Below are positions 1 to 8,872 of a stretch of 63,953 nt of DNA, one piece after another. The DNA comes from Mycobacterium sp. UM_CSW (GTDB taxonomy: Bacteria; Actinomycetota; Actinomycetes; Mycobacteriales; Mycobacteriaceae). Both the position numbers and the translations under genes were made by a program. Location of the stretch: positions 1-63,953 of the forward strand of contig NZ_AUWQ01000046.1 of assembly GCF_000455205.1 (NCBI RefSeq), written 5' to 3'. Below the pieces are notes generated by a model that did no database searches, was not told where the DNA came from, and saw nothing but the letters and a program-made list of their open reading frames with translations. How positions within the stretch are numbered: position 1 is the first letter of the stretch; the number at the start of each line of letters is the position of its first letter.

Positions 1-421
1 GGGCACCCCGCCCGACGCGCCGGCCGACCCCGGCACCCCGCCGCCACCGCCGAACGTGACGGTGAACATCCCGCCGGTGGTGGTGCCCGTGCCCATACCC
101 GTTCCGGTGCCGTCGGACCATGATGGCGATCACCCGAGTGGCGGCGGCCAGCAGCAGGGCGGTGGTCAGCAGCAAGGTGGCGGTCAGCAGCAGGGCGGTG
201 GTCAGCAGCAAGGGGGCGGCCAGCAGCAGGGCGGCGGTCAGCAGCAGGGTGGTGGCAAGCAGCAAGGTGGCGGCCACGGACCGATCGAGTGCCTGGCCTG
301 CCAGCAGCATCCGATCCAGCAGCAACCGATTCACCCGCAGCCGATTCAGCAGCAGCCGGTCCACCCGCAGCCGGTCCAGCAACAGCCGCTCCACCCGCAG
401 GTGATCCCGGGCAAGAAGTGA
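1..421 (+). CDS. C-terminal part of a Gly/Gln/Pro-rich repeat protein (5' end outside the window)
   Basis: The frame is open from the first bases and ends with TGA at 419-421, so this is the tail of a longer protein. A GTG at 56 is in frame, but proline-rich sequence continues upstream, so it is probably internal. The tail has three parts: a Val/Pro segment alternating V and P, six GGGQQQ units plus one GGGKQQ, then a Gln/His/Pro part built from QQQP and HPQP words. No enzyme motif is present. Such low-complexity tails occur on secreted or wall-associated mycobacterial proteins, but the N-terminal domain is missing, so no function is offered. Confidence 0.6.
   Translation, partial: GTPPDAPADPGTPPPPPNVTVNIPPVVVPVPIPVPVPSDHDGDHPSGGGQQQGGGQQQGGGQQQGGGQQQGGGQQQGGGQQQGGGKQQGGGHGPIECLACQQHPIQQQPIHPQPIQQQPVHPQPVQQQPLHPQVIPGKK
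140..265 (+). repeat. 18-bp in-frame tandem repeat encoding GGGQQQ
   Basis: Seven consecutive 18-bp units encode GGGQQQ six times and GGGKQQ once. The units differ mainly at third positions, so the array has diverged at DNA level while keeping the peptide. Copy number could vary between strains. Confidence 0.85.
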
Positions 422-432
422 CGGTGGGGCGT

Positions 433-468
433 AGGGCGAGGCCGGAGGTGAGCCGGTCTCGCCCTTTC
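433..468. terminator. Stem-loop between convergent genes, probable bidirectional terminator
   Basis: AGGGCGAG (433-440) and CTCGCCCT (458-465) form a perfect 8-bp stem, with an inner CCGG/CCGG pairing, followed by a short T-run (TTTCGCTT). It lies 12 nt after the stop of the plus-strand repeat protein and before the end of the minus-strand gene at 484, as expected for a shared terminator. Confidence 0.6.
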
Positions 469-483
469 GCTTGCCGCGAATGG

Positions 484-966
484 CTAGCGGGCTCGGAGCG
501 CGCGGTGGGCGTGCGGCCAGAACGGCATGCCGGCCACGACGGTCGCGCCGGTGGCGATGACCCCGACCGCGACGTCGACGCTCTCGCGGCCCTCCCGCGC
601 CCAATAAACGTCCTTGAGGTCCAGCAGCAGGGCCAGCTCGTCGACGATCATCGCGTTCGCGGCACCATAGGCGACCGCCGCCGCGGGGTGTCGTCGCTGC
701 CTTTCGGTCCCGCGCAGACCCACGCCGGCCACCGTCGCCAGCATCGCAATACCGATGTTGTAGTGGTGAAAGTGCTTGCCGCCCAAGTTCATACCGCCAC
801 CCGCCGGTCCGTGGCCGGCACGGATCCAGTGGGTGAGCCCGCGCAGTCCGGCGAACGTGAGCGTGAACGACGACCAGGCCAGAACCGTGGCCTGCTCACC
901 GGGTTCCAGCCGCTCGTCCCATTGGCGGCGTAACCGCGCCCATCGTGATGGCGCCGCGTCAACCAT
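484..966 (-). CDS. Hypothetical integral membrane protein
   Basis: A 160-aa protein starting MVDAAPSRW. The ATG at 966 overlaps the stop of the upstream methyltransferase (TGATG), which indicates translational coupling; an in-frame start at 990 would overlap that gene further. It has a basic N-terminus and several hydrophobic stretches, compatible with about four membrane segments, plus a His-rich patch (KHFHHYN) near the middle. I do not recognise the family. The His cluster could bind metal or heme, but that is inference. Confidence 0.7.
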   Translation of the reverse strand: MVDAAPSRWARLRRQWDERLEPGEQATVLAWSSFTLTFAGLRGLTHWIRAGHGPAGGGMNLGGKHFHHYNIGIAMLATVAGVGLRGTERQRRHPAAAVAYGAANAMIVDELALLLDLKDVYWAREGRESVDVAVGVIATGATVVAGMPFWPHAHRALRAR

Positions 967-1529
967 CAGGCGCCCTTGACCGCCCGCCAACGCTGCCTGC
1001 CGCCGCGGACCTCGACCTCAACATCGCGAAAACCCGCCGCCCGCAAGCGATCCGGCAAGGTTTCCGGAGAAACCGTGTTGCACGTGTCGCGGAAGTGCAG
1101 GAGGCGGAACCGCAGCGACGTCACACTGTCGCTGCCGGCGAAGACGCCGCCGGGCCGGAGCACCCGGAACGCCTCGGCGAACAGCCGGTCCTGCAGCTCC
1201 GCGGTCGGCACGTGATGCAGCATCGTGAACGACACCACCGAGCTGAACTCGTTGTCCGGCAACCCGGTATCGGTGCCGTCGGCGTTGATGATGCGGGCCC
1301 GATCGCCGTAGAGCCGCTGCAGTCGCTGCGCCATCGGGGTGTCGATCTCCACCGAGGTCAGTCTCGGCGCCTTGTCGACCAGCACCCGCAGGATCGCGCC
1401 GTAACCGGGTCCGATCTCGAGCGTGTTATCGCCCAGCTCCACACCGGCCAGCGCCCACGGCAGCAGGTCGTCTTCCACCTGCTTCGCCCAGCGATCCGAG
1501 CTGCAAATCCGTCGGTGCGCGAGGTTCAT
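966..1529 (-). CDS. Class I SAM-dependent methyltransferase
   Basis: A 187-aa protein starting [11 protein letters not shown]. The Rossmann methyltransferase signature is clear: motif I LEIGPGYG near residue 35, an acidic loop (SVEID) about 20 residues later, then a motif IV/post-IV region with SFTMLHHV and VLRPGGVF. This is the UbiE/Methyltransf_11 type acting on small molecules or lipids. The frame stays open upstream to 1634, but that would run into dinX on the other strand, so the start at 1529, 40 nt from dinX, is preferred. It is coupled to the membrane protein downstream. Substrate unknown. Confidence 0.82.
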   Translation of the reverse strand: MNLAHRRICSSDRWAKQVEDDLLPWALAGVELGDNTLEIGPGYGAILRVLVDKAPRLTSVEIDTPMAQRLQRLYGDRARIINADGTDTGLPDNEFSSVVSFTMLHHVPTAELQDRLFAEAFRVLRPGGVFAGSDSVTSLRFRLLHFRDTCNTVSPETLPDRLRAAGFRDVEVEVRGGRQRWRAVKGA

Positions 1530-1569
1530 TGCCATAGCCAAAGACGTTATCCCAATAGCATTTGCAGTT

Positions 1570-2973
1570 GTGGAGTCCCGCTGGGTGCTGCACCTGGACA
1601 TGGACGCGTTTTTCGCCTCCGTCGAACAACTCACCCGACCGACCCTGCGGGGGCGGCCGGTGCTGGTCGGCGGCCTGGGCGGGCGGGGCGTCGTGGCCGG
1701 CGCCAGCTACGAGGCCCGCGTGTTCGGTGCGCGGTCGGCCATGCCTATGCATCAGGCCCGCCGGCTGATCGGCGTGACCGCCGTGGTGCTGCCGCCGCGC
1801 GGCGTGGTGTACGGGGTGGCGAGCCGCCGGGTCTTCGACACCGTGCGCCGGTTGATACCAGTCGTCGAGCAGCTGTCCGTCGACGAGGGTTTCGGGGAGC
1901 CGACGCAGCTCGCCGGGGCGACGGCCGACGACGTCGAGGCGTTCTGCGAGGAGTTGCGGCGGCGCATTCGCGACGAGACCGGCCTGGTCGCGTCGGTCGG
2001 TGCGGGCTCGGGCAAGCAGATCGCCAAGATCGCGTCCGGACTGGCCAAACCCGATGGCGTGCGGGTGGTCGGGCGCGCAGAGGAGCAAGCGCTGCTGGGC
2101 GGGTTGCCGGTGCGGCGGCTGTGGGGCATCGGCCCGGTCGCCGAGGAGAAGCTGAACCGGCTGGGCATCGAGACCATCGGGCAGCTGGCCGCGCTGACCG
2201 ACGCCGAGGTGGCCAACATCCTGGGCGCGACGGTCGGGCCGGCGCTGCACCGCCTGGCCCGCGGCATCGACGACCGCCCCGTCGCCGAGCGCGCGGTGGC
2301 CAAGCAGATCAGCGCCGAGTCCACCTTCGCCGCGGACCTGACCAGCCTCGAGCAGCTGCGCGACGCGATCGACCCCATCGCCGAGCACGCCCACCAGCGC
2401 CTGCTGCGCGACGGCCGCGGCGCGCGCACCGTCACGGTGAAGCTGAAGAAGTCCGACATGAGCACGCTGACCCGCTCGGCGACGTTGCCCTACGCGACCA
2501 CCGAGGCCGGCGCCCTTACCGCGGTGGCCCGCCGGCTGCTGCTAGACCCGCGCGAAATCGGGCCGATTCGCCTTCTCGGCGTGGGGTTTTCGGGATTGAG
2601 CGACGTCCGCCAGGAATCGCTGTTCCCCGACCTCGAATTGTCAGCGGAGACTTCCGACCAGCAGCACATCGAGACCGCGACCGAGGCCATGTTCGCGCCG
2701 GCGACGGAGGAGGCCTCGCCCTGGCGGATCGGCGACGATGTGGCGCACCGCGAATTCGGTCACGGCTGGGTGCAGGGCGCCGGCCATGGCGTGGTGACGG
2801 TGCGCTTCGAGACCCGCGGATCGGGCCCGGGGCAGGCGCGCACCTTTCCCGCCGACACCGCCGACCTCGCCGGCGCCAACCCGGTCGACTCGCTGGACTG
2901 GCCGGATTATCTCGGCGCGCTGCAGGCCGACGCGCTGCTAACCCCAACGGTCGATGACGTCGGCGACGGGTAG
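1570..2973 (+). CDS. dinX: Y-family DNA polymerase IV homologue DinX
   Basis: A 467-aa homologue of Mtb Rv1537. Y-family polymerases carry out error-prone translesion synthesis. Visible elements are the N-terminal [14 protein letters not shown] palm motif with the first metal-binding Asp, the [13 protein letters not shown] finger motif, the SVDEGF catalytic acidic pair and the [11 protein letters not shown] helix-hairpin region. The GTG at 1570 is chosen because Mtb DinX begins with the same [12 protein letters not shown]. The C-terminal extension ([18 protein letters not shown]) is the usual mycobacterial tail; I see no clear beta-clamp motif. The 3' end overlaps convergent ansA by 36 bp. 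Confidence 0.93.
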   Translation: MESRWVLHLDMDAFFASVEQLTRPTLRGRPVLVGGLGGRGVVAGASYEARVFGARSAMPMHQARRLIGVTAVVLPPRGVVYGVASRRVFDTVRRLIPVVEQLSVDEGFGEPTQLAGATADDVEAFCEELRRRIRDETGLVASVGAGSGKQIAKIASGLAKPDGVRVVGRAEEQALLGGLPVRRLWGIGPVAEEKLNRLGIETIGQLAALTDAEVANILGATVGPALHRLARGIDDRPVAERAVAKQISAESTFAADLTSLEQLRDAIDPIAEHAHQRLLRDGRGARTVTVKLKKSDMSTLTRSATLPYATTEAGALTAVARRLLLDPREIGPIRLLGVGFSGLSDVRQESLFPDLELSAETSDQQHIETATEAMFAPATEEASPWRIGDDVAHREFGHGWVQGAGHGVVTVRFETRGSGPGQARTFPADTADLAGANPVDSLDWPDYLGALQADALLTPTVDDVGDG

Positions 2974-3897
2974 CCCCGCGGCCAGCGCGGCCATCATCAG
3001 CACCCGCGCCTGCGGCGGCCGCAGCCGCGGCACCATCACCGCGCCCGCGGTGGCCATGTCGTGGCCGGGACCGTAACTCGCGCCGACCCGCCCGCCCGGG
3101 ACCCGGGTGGACACCGCGATGTTCACTCCCTCGCGGCAGTGCCGGCGCACCCCGTCGACGACCGCCGCTCCCGCGTTGCCCGAACCAAGCGCCTCGAGCA
3201 CCACGCCCCGCGCGCCGGCGGCCACGCAGGCGTCCAGCGCCACCGAGTCGCTCCCGAGATATGCCGCCACGATGTCGACCCGGGGAGCGCCGGCGGCGTC
3301 GAGATCGCCCAGGTACGGGCGCGTCTTGGGCCCGGTCAGGGTCACGCCGCCGCGGTCCACCCTGCCGACCAGTTCGCCGGCGAACCCGCTGAGGTCCTCG
3401 GTGGCCACCTTGTGCATGCCCAGCGGTTGCAGCACCCGGCCGGCGAAACACACCAGCACCCCCAGGTCACGGGCGGCCGGGCTGGCCGCGACCGCAAGCG
3501 CGTCGCGCAGATTCGCGGGGCCGTCGGCGTCGGGGGCGTCGGCGCTGCGCATGGCGCCGGTGAGCACCACCGGGACGTTGCCCGCGTGGGTGAGATCCAG
3601 CCAGAGCGCGCTCTCTTCCATCGTGTCGGTGCCATGGGTGACGACCACACCGTCGGCGCCGCCGTCGATCGCGGCCCGCACGGCGATGCGGATGTTGTCC
3701 CAGTCGGCGGGCGTCAGCTCGGAGCTGTCGAGGGCCAGCAGGTCGACGACGTCCACGTCGAGACCCGACGTGAGGTCCGCCCCGCTGTACGCCGGTCGCC
3801 GCACCCCGCCGGCCCCTTTGCCGGTCGAGATCGTGCCGCCGGTGGCGATGACGGTGAGCCGGGCCGTCGAGGAAGTCACGGTGGCATCATCGCGCAT
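2938..3897 (-). CDS. ansA: L-asparaginase
   Basis: A 319-aa homologue of Mtb AnsA (Rv1538c), which hydrolyses L-asparagine to aspartate and ammonia and supports nitrogen assimilation and acid resistance. Both threonine signatures are present: ATGGTIS near the N-terminus and [10 protein letters not shown] about 80 residues later, with the C-terminal [13 protein letters not shown] region. The start MRDDATV at 3897 gives the family length. The frame runs open to 4410 upstream, but that lies over lspA and is a shadow. It is divergent from lspA with almost no intergenic space. Confidence 0.92.
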   Translation of the reverse strand: MRDDATVTSSTARLTVIATGGTISTGKGAGGVRRPAYSGADLTSGLDVDVVDLLALDSSELTPADWDNIRIAVRAAIDGGADGVVVTHGTDTMEESALWLDLTHAGNVPVVLTGAMRSADAPDADGPANLRDALAVAASPAARDLGVLVCFAGRVLQPLGMHKVATEDLSGFAGELVGRVDRGGVTLTGPKTRPYLGDLDAAGAPRVDIVAAYLGSDSVALDACVAAGARGVVLEALGSGNAGAAVVDGVRRHCREGVNIAVSTRVPGGRVGASYGPGHDMATAGAVMVPRLRPPQARVLMMAALAAGLPVADVIDRWG

Positions 3898-3922
3898 GTT
3901 CGGGTTGGGGGATGATGGTGAC

Positions 3923-4513
3923 GTGTCCGACGAACCAGCAGGACCGGCCCCGGAGGTGGCCGAACCCGAACCCGCACCCGCCAAGCCGCCGAGGCGGCTG
4001 CGCCTGCTGCTGTCGGTCGCGGCGGTGGTGCTGAGCCTGGACATCGTGACCAAGGTGCTGGCTGTCAAACTGCTGCCGCCCGGCCAGCCGGTGTCGATCA
4101 TCGGCGACACCGTGACGTGGACGTTGGTGCGCAATTCGGGTGCCGCGTTCTCGATGGCCACCGGATACACCTGGGTGCTGACGCTGATCGCGACGGGTGT
4201 GGTGGTTGGCATCTTCTGGATGGGGCGGCGGCTGGTGTCGCCGTGGTGGGCCGTCGGGCTCGGCATGATCCTCGGCGGCGCGATGGGCAACCTGGTTGAT
4301 CGGTTCTTCCGGTCGCCCGGGCCGCTGCGCGGCCATGTCGTGGATTTCCTGTCGGTCGGCTGGTGGCCGGTGTTCAACGTCGCCGACCCCTCCGTGGTCG
4401 GCGGGGCCATCCTGTTGGTGGTGCTGTCGGTTTTCGGCTACGACTTCGATGCCGTGGGCCGCCGAAAGCCCAACGGGGATGCCGTGGCCCGCCGCAAGGC
4501 CGATCAGCACTGA
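3923..4513 (+). CDS. lspA: Lipoprotein signal peptidase (signal peptidase II)
   Basis: A 196-aa inner-membrane aspartyl protease that removes signal peptides from prolipoproteins after diacylglyceryl modification. It has a Pro/Glu-rich cytosolic N-terminus and four membrane segments. Conserved blocks are [20 protein letters not shown] and [11 protein letters not shown], the latter two carrying the catalytic Asp pair. The GTG at 3923 aligns with the Mtb LspA start (MPDEP against VSDEP). An alternative ATG at 3896 would overlap the divergent ansA start. The stop overlaps the next gene's ATG (TGATG). Confidence 0.92.
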   Translation: MSDEPAGPAPEVAEPEPAPAKPPRRLRLLLSVAAVVLSLDIVTKVLAVKLLPPGQPVSIIGDTVTWTLVRNSGAAFSMATGYTWVLTLIATGVVVGIFWMGRRLVSPWWAVGLGMILGGAMGNLVDRFFRSPGPLRGHVVDFLSVGWWPVFNVADPSVVGGAILLVVLSVFGYDFDAVGRRKPNGDAVARRKADQH

Positions 4514-5439
4514 TGACCGAACGTTCGATGCCCGTCCCGGAGGGATTGGCGGGCATGCGTGTTGACGCCGGGCTGTCGCGGCTGTTGGGGCTGTCGCGGA
4601 CCGCGGCGGCGGCGCTGGCCGAGGACGGCGGCGTCGAATTGGACGGTGTGCAGGCCGGCAAGTCCGACCGCCTGACGAGCGGCGCCTGGCTACACGTGCG
4701 GCTGCCCGACGCGCCGGCGCCGCTGGAAAACACGCCCGTCGACATCGAGGGCATGACCATCCTGTATTCCGACGACGACATCGTCGCGGTCGACAAACCC
4801 GCGACGGTGGCCGCGCACGCGTCGGTCGGCTGGACCGGACCCACGGTGCTCGGCGGCCTGGCCGCCGCCGGTTACCGGATCACCACATCCGGCGTGCCGG
4901 AGCGCCAGGGCATCGTGCATCGTCTCGACGTCGGGACCTCCGGGGTGATGGTGGTGGCGCTCTCCGAGCGCGCCTACACGATGCTCAAGCGGGCGTTCAA
5001 GCAGCGCACCGTCGACAAGCGCTACCACGCGCTGGTGCAGGGCCACCCGGACCCGTCCAGCGGGACCATCGACGCGCCGATCGGGCGGCACCGCGGCGGC
5101 GAATGGAAATTCGCGGTCACCAAGGACGGCCGGCACAGCCTCACCCACTACGACACGCTGGAAGCCCACGTCGCCGCCAGCCTGCTCGACGTGCACCTGG
5201 AAACCGGACGCACGCATCAGATCCGGGTGCACTTCTCCGCGCTGCACCACCCCTGCTGCGGCGACCTCGTCTATGGCGCCGACCCGAAACTGGCGAAAAG
5301 GCTTGGGCTGGAACGGCAATGGCTGCACGCGCGTTCGCTGGCCTTCGCCCACCCGGCCGACGGCCGGCGAATCGAAATCGTCAGCCCCTACCCGCCGGAT
5401 CTGCAGCACGCGCTGGACGTGCTGCGCGACGAGGGCTGA
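4513..5439 (+). CDS. RluD-family pseudouridine synthase (Rv1540 homologue)
   Basis: A 308-aa RNA-modifying enzyme, the same length as Mtb Rv1540. An N-terminal S4-like RNA-binding region ([15 protein letters not shown]) precedes the RluA/RluD catalytic domain. The signature [12 protein letters not shown], holding the catalytic Asp, lies near residue 137, with the later [11 protein letters not shown] block. It probably isomerises uridines in 23S rRNA. It is translationally coupled to lspA (TGATG at 4511-4515). Confidence 0.9.
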   Translation: MTERSMPVPEGLAGMRVDAGLSRLLGLSRTAAAALAEDGGVELDGVQAGKSDRLTSGAWLHVRLPDAPAPLENTPVDIEGMTILYSDDDIVAVDKPATVAAHASVGWTGPTVLGGLAAAGYRITTSGVPERQGIVHRLDVGTSGVMVVALSERAYTMLKRAFKQRTVDKRYHALVQGHPDPSSGTIDAPIGRHRGGEWKFAVTKDGRHSLTHYDTLEAHVAASLLDVHLETGRTHQIRVHFSALHHPCCGDLVYGADPKLAKRLGLERQWLHARSLAFAHPADGRRIEIVSPYPPDLQHALDVLRDEG

Positions 5440-5452
5440 TCAGTTCGTCGAC

Positions 5453-5501
5453 CCTGTAATTTTGCAGGCCGTCTCTCGCACTTCTTCTGCAGATTTACAG
5501 G
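5453..5501. terminator. Imperfect 15-bp inverted repeat between convergent genes
   Basis: CCTGTAATTTTGCAG (5453-5467) and CTGCAGATTTACAGG (5487-5501) pair at 13 of 15 positions around a 19-nt loop. It sits between the stop of the RluD homologue (5439) and the stop of the convergent methyltransferase (5520), and it is AT-rich for this genome. It could be a bidirectional terminator or a small dispersed palindromic element. Confidence 0.45.
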
Positions 5502-5519
5502 CTCGCGGATACCGATGGG

Positions 5520-6278
5520 TCAGCCGGGCTTGCGCGCCTCGACCAGCACCCGCGTCGGGTGCGCGACGAACCGCCCGTCGGCCTCGATCCGCTCGTGCAG
5601 TTCCCGCAGCCGGTCCCGATAGCGCTCGACGGTGAAGTCCGGCACCGTCCACACCACCTTGCGCAGAAAGTAGACGACGGCGCCGATGTCGAAGAACTCG
5701 GCGCGCAGCCGCTCCATGCGCACGTCGACGACCTCCAGCCCCGCGGCCTGCACCTGCGCGCGCACGGCGTCCGGGTGAAATTCGGCCCATTTCTCGGGCT
5801 GCGGTCCGATGAAGTACTCGACCAGCTCGCCCATGGTGGCGGGACCGATGTGCTGCGCGAAGTAGGTGCCGCCCGGCCGGAGCACCCGAAGAATCTCCTT
5901 CCACCACACGGAGATCGGGTGGCGGGTGGTCACCAGGTCGAACGCCTCGTCGGCGAACGGCAACGGCGGCTCGTCGCGCATCGCCACGAGCACCACCCCG
6001 AGCGGATGCAGGCGTTTGGTCGCCAGGGCCGCGTTGGGCGGCCAGGTCTCGATCGCCGCCATGGTCGGCGGGAACGGCCCCGCCCCGGCCAACACCTCGC
6101 CCCCTCCGGTGTGGATGTCCAGAGCGGCCGACACCGTCGCCAAGCGGCCGCTCAACAGCCGCTGGAAGCCCCAGGACGGTCGTTCCTCGGTCGCGCGGCC
6201 GTCGAGCCAGGAGAAGTCCCAGCCGTCAACGTTGACCGAGTCGGCTTCGGCCACCAGATCTTCGAATGTGCGGGGCAT
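5520..6278 (-). CDS. SAM-dependent methyltransferase-like protein
   Basis: A 252-aa protein starting MPRTFEDLVAEAD; in-frame codons upstream to 6299 are less likely. It has a Methyltransf_11 layout: a degenerate motif I (DIHTGGGEVLAG), a central PFADEAFDLVTTRHP and the post-motif EILRVLRPGGTYF. The motif I loop is TGGGE rather than the usual G-x-G-x-G, which is common in this mycobacterial subfamily. It occupies the place of lprI in the Mtb rluD-lprI-glbN order. It lies 51 nt downstream of glbN on the same strand and may be co-transcribed. Substrate unknown. Confidence 0.78.
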   Translation of the reverse strand: MPRTFEDLVAEADSVNVDGWDFSWLDGRATEERPSWGFQRLLSGRLATVSAALDIHTGGGEVLAGAGPFPPTMAAIETWPPNAALATKRLHPLGVVLVAMRDEPPLPFADEAFDLVTTRHPISVWWKEILRVLRPGGTYFAQHIGPATMGELVEYFIGPQPEKWAEFHPDAVRAQVQAAGLEVVDVRMERLRAEFFDIGAVVYFLRKVVWTVPDFTVERYRDRLRELHERIEADGRFVAHPTRVLVEARKPG

Positions 6279-6329
6279 GCATTGCATTCTCACCGACACG
6301 TCGATCGGGTGCCATCGCCCTCCAGACGC

Positions 6330-6734
6330 TCAAACCTTGGTGGTTTCCCCCGACGCGATCTCGGGCGCCAGCGGCGCGATGGCGCTGAGGATTTCGGTGA
6401 CCGTCACGGCGGGAACCCCCGCGGCGGCGAGCGCGTCGGCCAGGTGCCCGGCCACCAGGTTGAAGTGATGCATGGTGATGCCGCGGCCCTGGTGCACCTG
6501 TTTCATCGGCGCTCCGGTGTACGGCTCTGGGCCGCCGAGCGCGGCCGCGAAGAACTCGGCCTGTTTGCCCTTGAGGCGGTTCATGTTGGTCCCGGTGAAA
6601 AAGCCTGCCAGTTGGTTGTCGGCGAGCACGCGAACGTAGAAGTCCTCGACGACCGCTTCGATGGCCTCGTGTCCGCCGATCCGGTCGTAGATGGTGTGCG
6701 GCTCCGGTTTGCGGAAGTGCGCCAGCATTTTCAT
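6330..6734 (-). CDS. glbN: Truncated hemoglobin N (group I)
   Basis: A 134-aa 2-on-2 hemoglobin, the homologue of Mtb Rv1542c (136 aa), which oxidises nitric oxide to nitrate and protects respiration. Visible residues are the B10 tyrosine in [10 protein letters not shown], the E-helix KGKQAEFF with the distal Gln, and the proximal-histidine region [14 protein letters not shown]. The short N-terminal pre-A segment ([12 protein letters not shown]) is retained; an internal ATG two codons in is a possible alternative start. In Mtb glbN is followed by lprI; here a methyltransferase takes that place. Confidence 0.95.
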   Translation of the reverse strand: MKMLAHFRKPEPHTIYDRIGGHEAIEAVVEDFYVRVLADNQLAGFFTGTNMNRLKGKQAEFFAAALGGPEPYTGAPMKQVHQGRGITMHHFNLVAGHLADALAAAGVPAVTVTEILSAIAPLAPEIASGETTKV

Positions 6735-6906
6735 AACGCCGATTGGAACATTTGGGCATTGCCCGTCAGTTAGTCCGTGGTCACACCCGGATTACCCTGT
6801 GTAACAAGCCGATTGCCCTCGGATGGCCGTGGTGTGGCCGCCCGGGTGAGCTGCCGGACCGGAGTTCACATGGCGGCAATCCGCCTCTGCCGGCCGGCCG
6901 ATGCCC

Positions 6907-6912
6907 TAGGTT
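6907..6912 (+). promoter_or_regulatory. Predicted -10 element of a leaderless transcript
   Basis: TAGGTT matches the mycobacterial SigA -10 pattern TANNNT. It ends 7 nt before an ATG at 6919, the spacing expected when transcription begins at the A of the start codon. No Shine-Dalgarno sequence precedes that ATG, which fits a leaderless message. Confidence 0.4.
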
Positions 6913-6918
6913 GGTTTT

Positions 6919-6960
6919 ATGACCCACGTCACATTGCCCCTCAGGAGCGACAGCCGATGA
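6919..6960 (+). CDS. Putative 13-aa leaderless small ORF coupled to the Rv1543 homologue
   Basis: This ORF encodes MTHVTLPLRSDSR and ends with TGA at 6958-6960, overlapping the ATG of the next gene at 6957-6959 (ATGA). A TANNNT -10 box lies 7 nt upstream. A GGAG-like sequence for the downstream gene lies inside the small ORF. The arrangement suggests that ribosomes terminating here re-initiate on the reductase gene. No peptide function is claimed. Confidence 0.4.
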   Translation: MTHVTLPLRSDSR

Positions 6961-7976
6961 ATCTGCTTGGCGACTTGACCCACATGGTGGAAAAGCCGTT
7001 TGCGGCGGTCTCCAACATCATCAACACCCCCAACTCGGCGGGGCGATATCGACCGTTCTACTTACGGAACCTGCTGGACGCGGTGCAGGGCCGCACGCTG
7101 CGCGACGCCGTGGAGGGCTGCACCGTCCTCATCACGGGAGGGTCGTCGGGTATCGGCGCCGCCGCCGCCAAGAAGATCGCGGAAGCGGGCGGCGTGGTGG
7201 TGCTGGTGGCCCGAACCCGGGAGAACCTCGAGAAGGTCGCCTCGGAGATCGAAGGCGAGGGCGGCACCGCCCACATCTACCCGTGCGACCTGACCGACAT
7301 GGACGCCATCGCCACGATGGCCGATCAGGTGCTCGACGACCTCGGCGGCGTCGACATCCTCATCAACAACGCGGGGCGCTCGATCCGGCGATCGCTGGAG
7401 CTGTCGTACGACCGCATCCACGACTACCAGCGGACCATGCAACTGAACTACCTCGGCGCGGTCCAGCTCATCCTCAAGTTCATCCCGGGCATGCGGGAGC
7501 GCGGCTTCGGCCAGATCATCAACGTTTCCTCGGTCGGCGTGCAGACCCGCGCGCCGCGCTTCGGCGCCTACATCGCCAGCAAGGCCGCCCTCGACAGCCT
7601 GTGCGACGCGCTGCAGGCCGAAGTGGTCAACGACGACGTCAAGTTCACCACCGTGCACATGGCGCTGGTGCGCACGCCGATGATCAGCCCGACCACGATG
7701 TACGACAAGTTCCCGGCGCTGACGCCCGACCAGGCGGCCGGTGTGATCACGGACGCGATCGTGCACCGCCCCCGCCGCGCTAGCTCGCCGTTCGGGCAGT
7801 TCGCCGCCGTCGTCGACGCCGTCAACCCCGCGGTGATGGACCGCGTCCGCAACCGCGCGTTCGCCATGTTCAAAGACTCCGACGCGGCCAAGGGCGGCGA
7901 ATCATCCAGCGACGCAGAGCCTTTCGATAAGCGGAGCGAGACGTTTGTCCGCGCGACCCGAGGGATACATTGGTGA
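6957..7976 (+). CDS. Short-chain dehydrogenase, possible fatty acyl-CoA reductase (Rv1543 homologue)
   Basis: A 339-aa SDR close in length to Mtb Rv1543 (341 aa). A 50-residue N-terminal extension (MNLLGDLTHMVEKPF) precedes the Rossmann fold. Family motifs are TGGSSGIGAAAAKK for NADP(H) binding, NNAGRS, and the catalytic YIASK. Rv1543 is annotated as a possible fatty acyl-CoA reductase; the N-terminal extension may associate with membrane or partners, which is inference. It is 4 nt from the next SDR, so the two form an operon. Confidence 0.88.
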   Translation: MNLLGDLTHMVEKPFAAVSNIINTPNSAGRYRPFYLRNLLDAVQGRTLRDAVEGCTVLITGGSSGIGAAAAKKIAEAGGVVVLVARTRENLEKVASEIEGEGGTAHIYPCDLTDMDAIATMADQVLDDLGGVDILINNAGRSIRRSLELSYDRIHDYQRTMQLNYLGAVQLILKFIPGMRERGFGQIINVSSVGVQTRAPRFGAYIASKAALDSLCDALQAEVVNDDVKFTTVHMALVRTPMISPTTMYDKFPALTPDQAAGVITDAIVHRPRRASSPFGQFAAVVDAVNPAVMDRVRNRAFAMFKDSDAAKGGESSSDAEPFDKRSETFVRATRGIHW

Positions 7977-7980
7977 AACC

Positions 7981-8784
7981 ATGAGCCTTCCGAAACCCGA
8001 CACCGACACCACCGTCGTCATCACCGGCGCCTCTTCCGGCATCGGCGCCGAACTGGCCCGCGGCCTGGCCCGCCGCGGCTTCCCGCTGTTGCTGGTCGCG
8101 CGGCGCCGCGACCGCCTCGACGACCTCGCCAACGAGGTGGGCCAGGAATACTCCGTGGCCGTCGAGGTCCTGCCGCTGGACCTCAGCGACGCCAAGGGTC
8201 GCGCGAAGCTGGCGGACCGGCTCCGCACCGAGCCGATCGCCGGCCTGTGCAACAGCGCCGGTTTCGGCACCAGCGGCATCTTCCACGAATTGCCGCTCGA
8301 GCGTGAAAGCGAAGAGGTGACCCTCAACTCGCTCGCCCTGATGGAGCTCACCCACGCCGCGCTGCCGGGCATGGTGGAGCGCGGCGCGGGCGCCGTGTTG
8401 AACATCGCCTCGATCGCCGGGTTCCAGCCGCTGCCGTACATGGCGGTGTACTCGGCCACCAAGGCGTTCGTGCAGACGTTTTCCGAAGCCATTCACGAGG
8501 AGCTGCACGGGACGGGGGTGTCGGTGACCGTCCTGTGTCCGGGCCCAGTGCCCACCGAGTGGGCCGAGATCGCCAACGCCGAGCGGTTCAGCATCCCGGT
8601 GGCGCAGGTCTCGCCGCACGACGTCGCCGAGGCGGCGATCGGCGGGATGCTGGCCGGCAAGCGCAGCGTGGTGCCGGGCATCGTGCCCAAGGTCGTCAGC
8701 ACCGGCGGCCGGTTCGTGCCGCGGACATTGCTGCTGCCCGGGCTGCGGATCGGGAACCGATTCCGCGGCGGGCCCAGCCACTAG
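7981..8784 (+). CDS. Short-chain dehydrogenase/reductase (Rv1544 homologue)
   Basis: A 267-aa protein, the same length as Mtb Rv1544, annotated there as a possible ketoacyl reductase. It has the cofactor motif TGASSGIG near residue 14, a CNSAGFG segment in place of NNAG, and the catalytic YSATK. It probably acts on lipid-derived carbonyl groups with NADP(H). The ATG at 7981 follows the preceding stop by 4 nt; the frame extends back to 7945, but that would overlap the upstream gene. No membrane segments are obvious. Confidence 0.88.
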   Translation: MSLPKPDTDTTVVITGASSGIGAELARGLARRGFPLLLVARRRDRLDDLANEVGQEYSVAVEVLPLDLSDAKGRAKLADRLRTEPIAGLCNSAGFGTSGIFHELPLERESEEVTLNSLALMELTHAALPGMVERGAGAVLNIASIAGFQPLPYMAVYSATKAFVQTFSEAIHEELHGTGVSVTVLCPGPVPTEWAEIANAERFSIPVAQVSPHDVAEAAIGGMLAGKRSVVPGIVPKVVSTGGRFVPRTLLLPGLRIGNRFRGGPSH

Positions 8785-8803
8785 TACGTTCCGATCGCCG
8801 AGT

Positions 8804-8849
8804 GTCACGCCAGCGTGACATTGAGCGCCGAGCGTCACGCCAGCGTGGC
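8804..8849. repeat. Two palindromes (GTCACGC-CA-GCGTGAC type) spaced 30 bp apart
   Basis: GTCACGC-CA-GCGTGAC at 8804-8819 is a perfect inverted repeat. At 8834-8849 the same sequence recurs as GTCACGC-CA-GCGTGGC with one mismatch. The flanking GCCGAG word is also repeated, so the whole is a 30-bp direct repeat carrying palindromes. It lies in the 88-bp gap before the SRPBCC gene and could be an operator pair or a small dispersed repeat. Confidence 0.7.
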
Positions 8850-8872
8850 GGTCGAGGTCATAGGAGAGAAAC

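Noticed and set aside
3898-4410. N-terminal extension of ansA
   Set aside because: It would lie entirely over lspA and has no asparaginase similarity; the internal start at 3897 gives family length.
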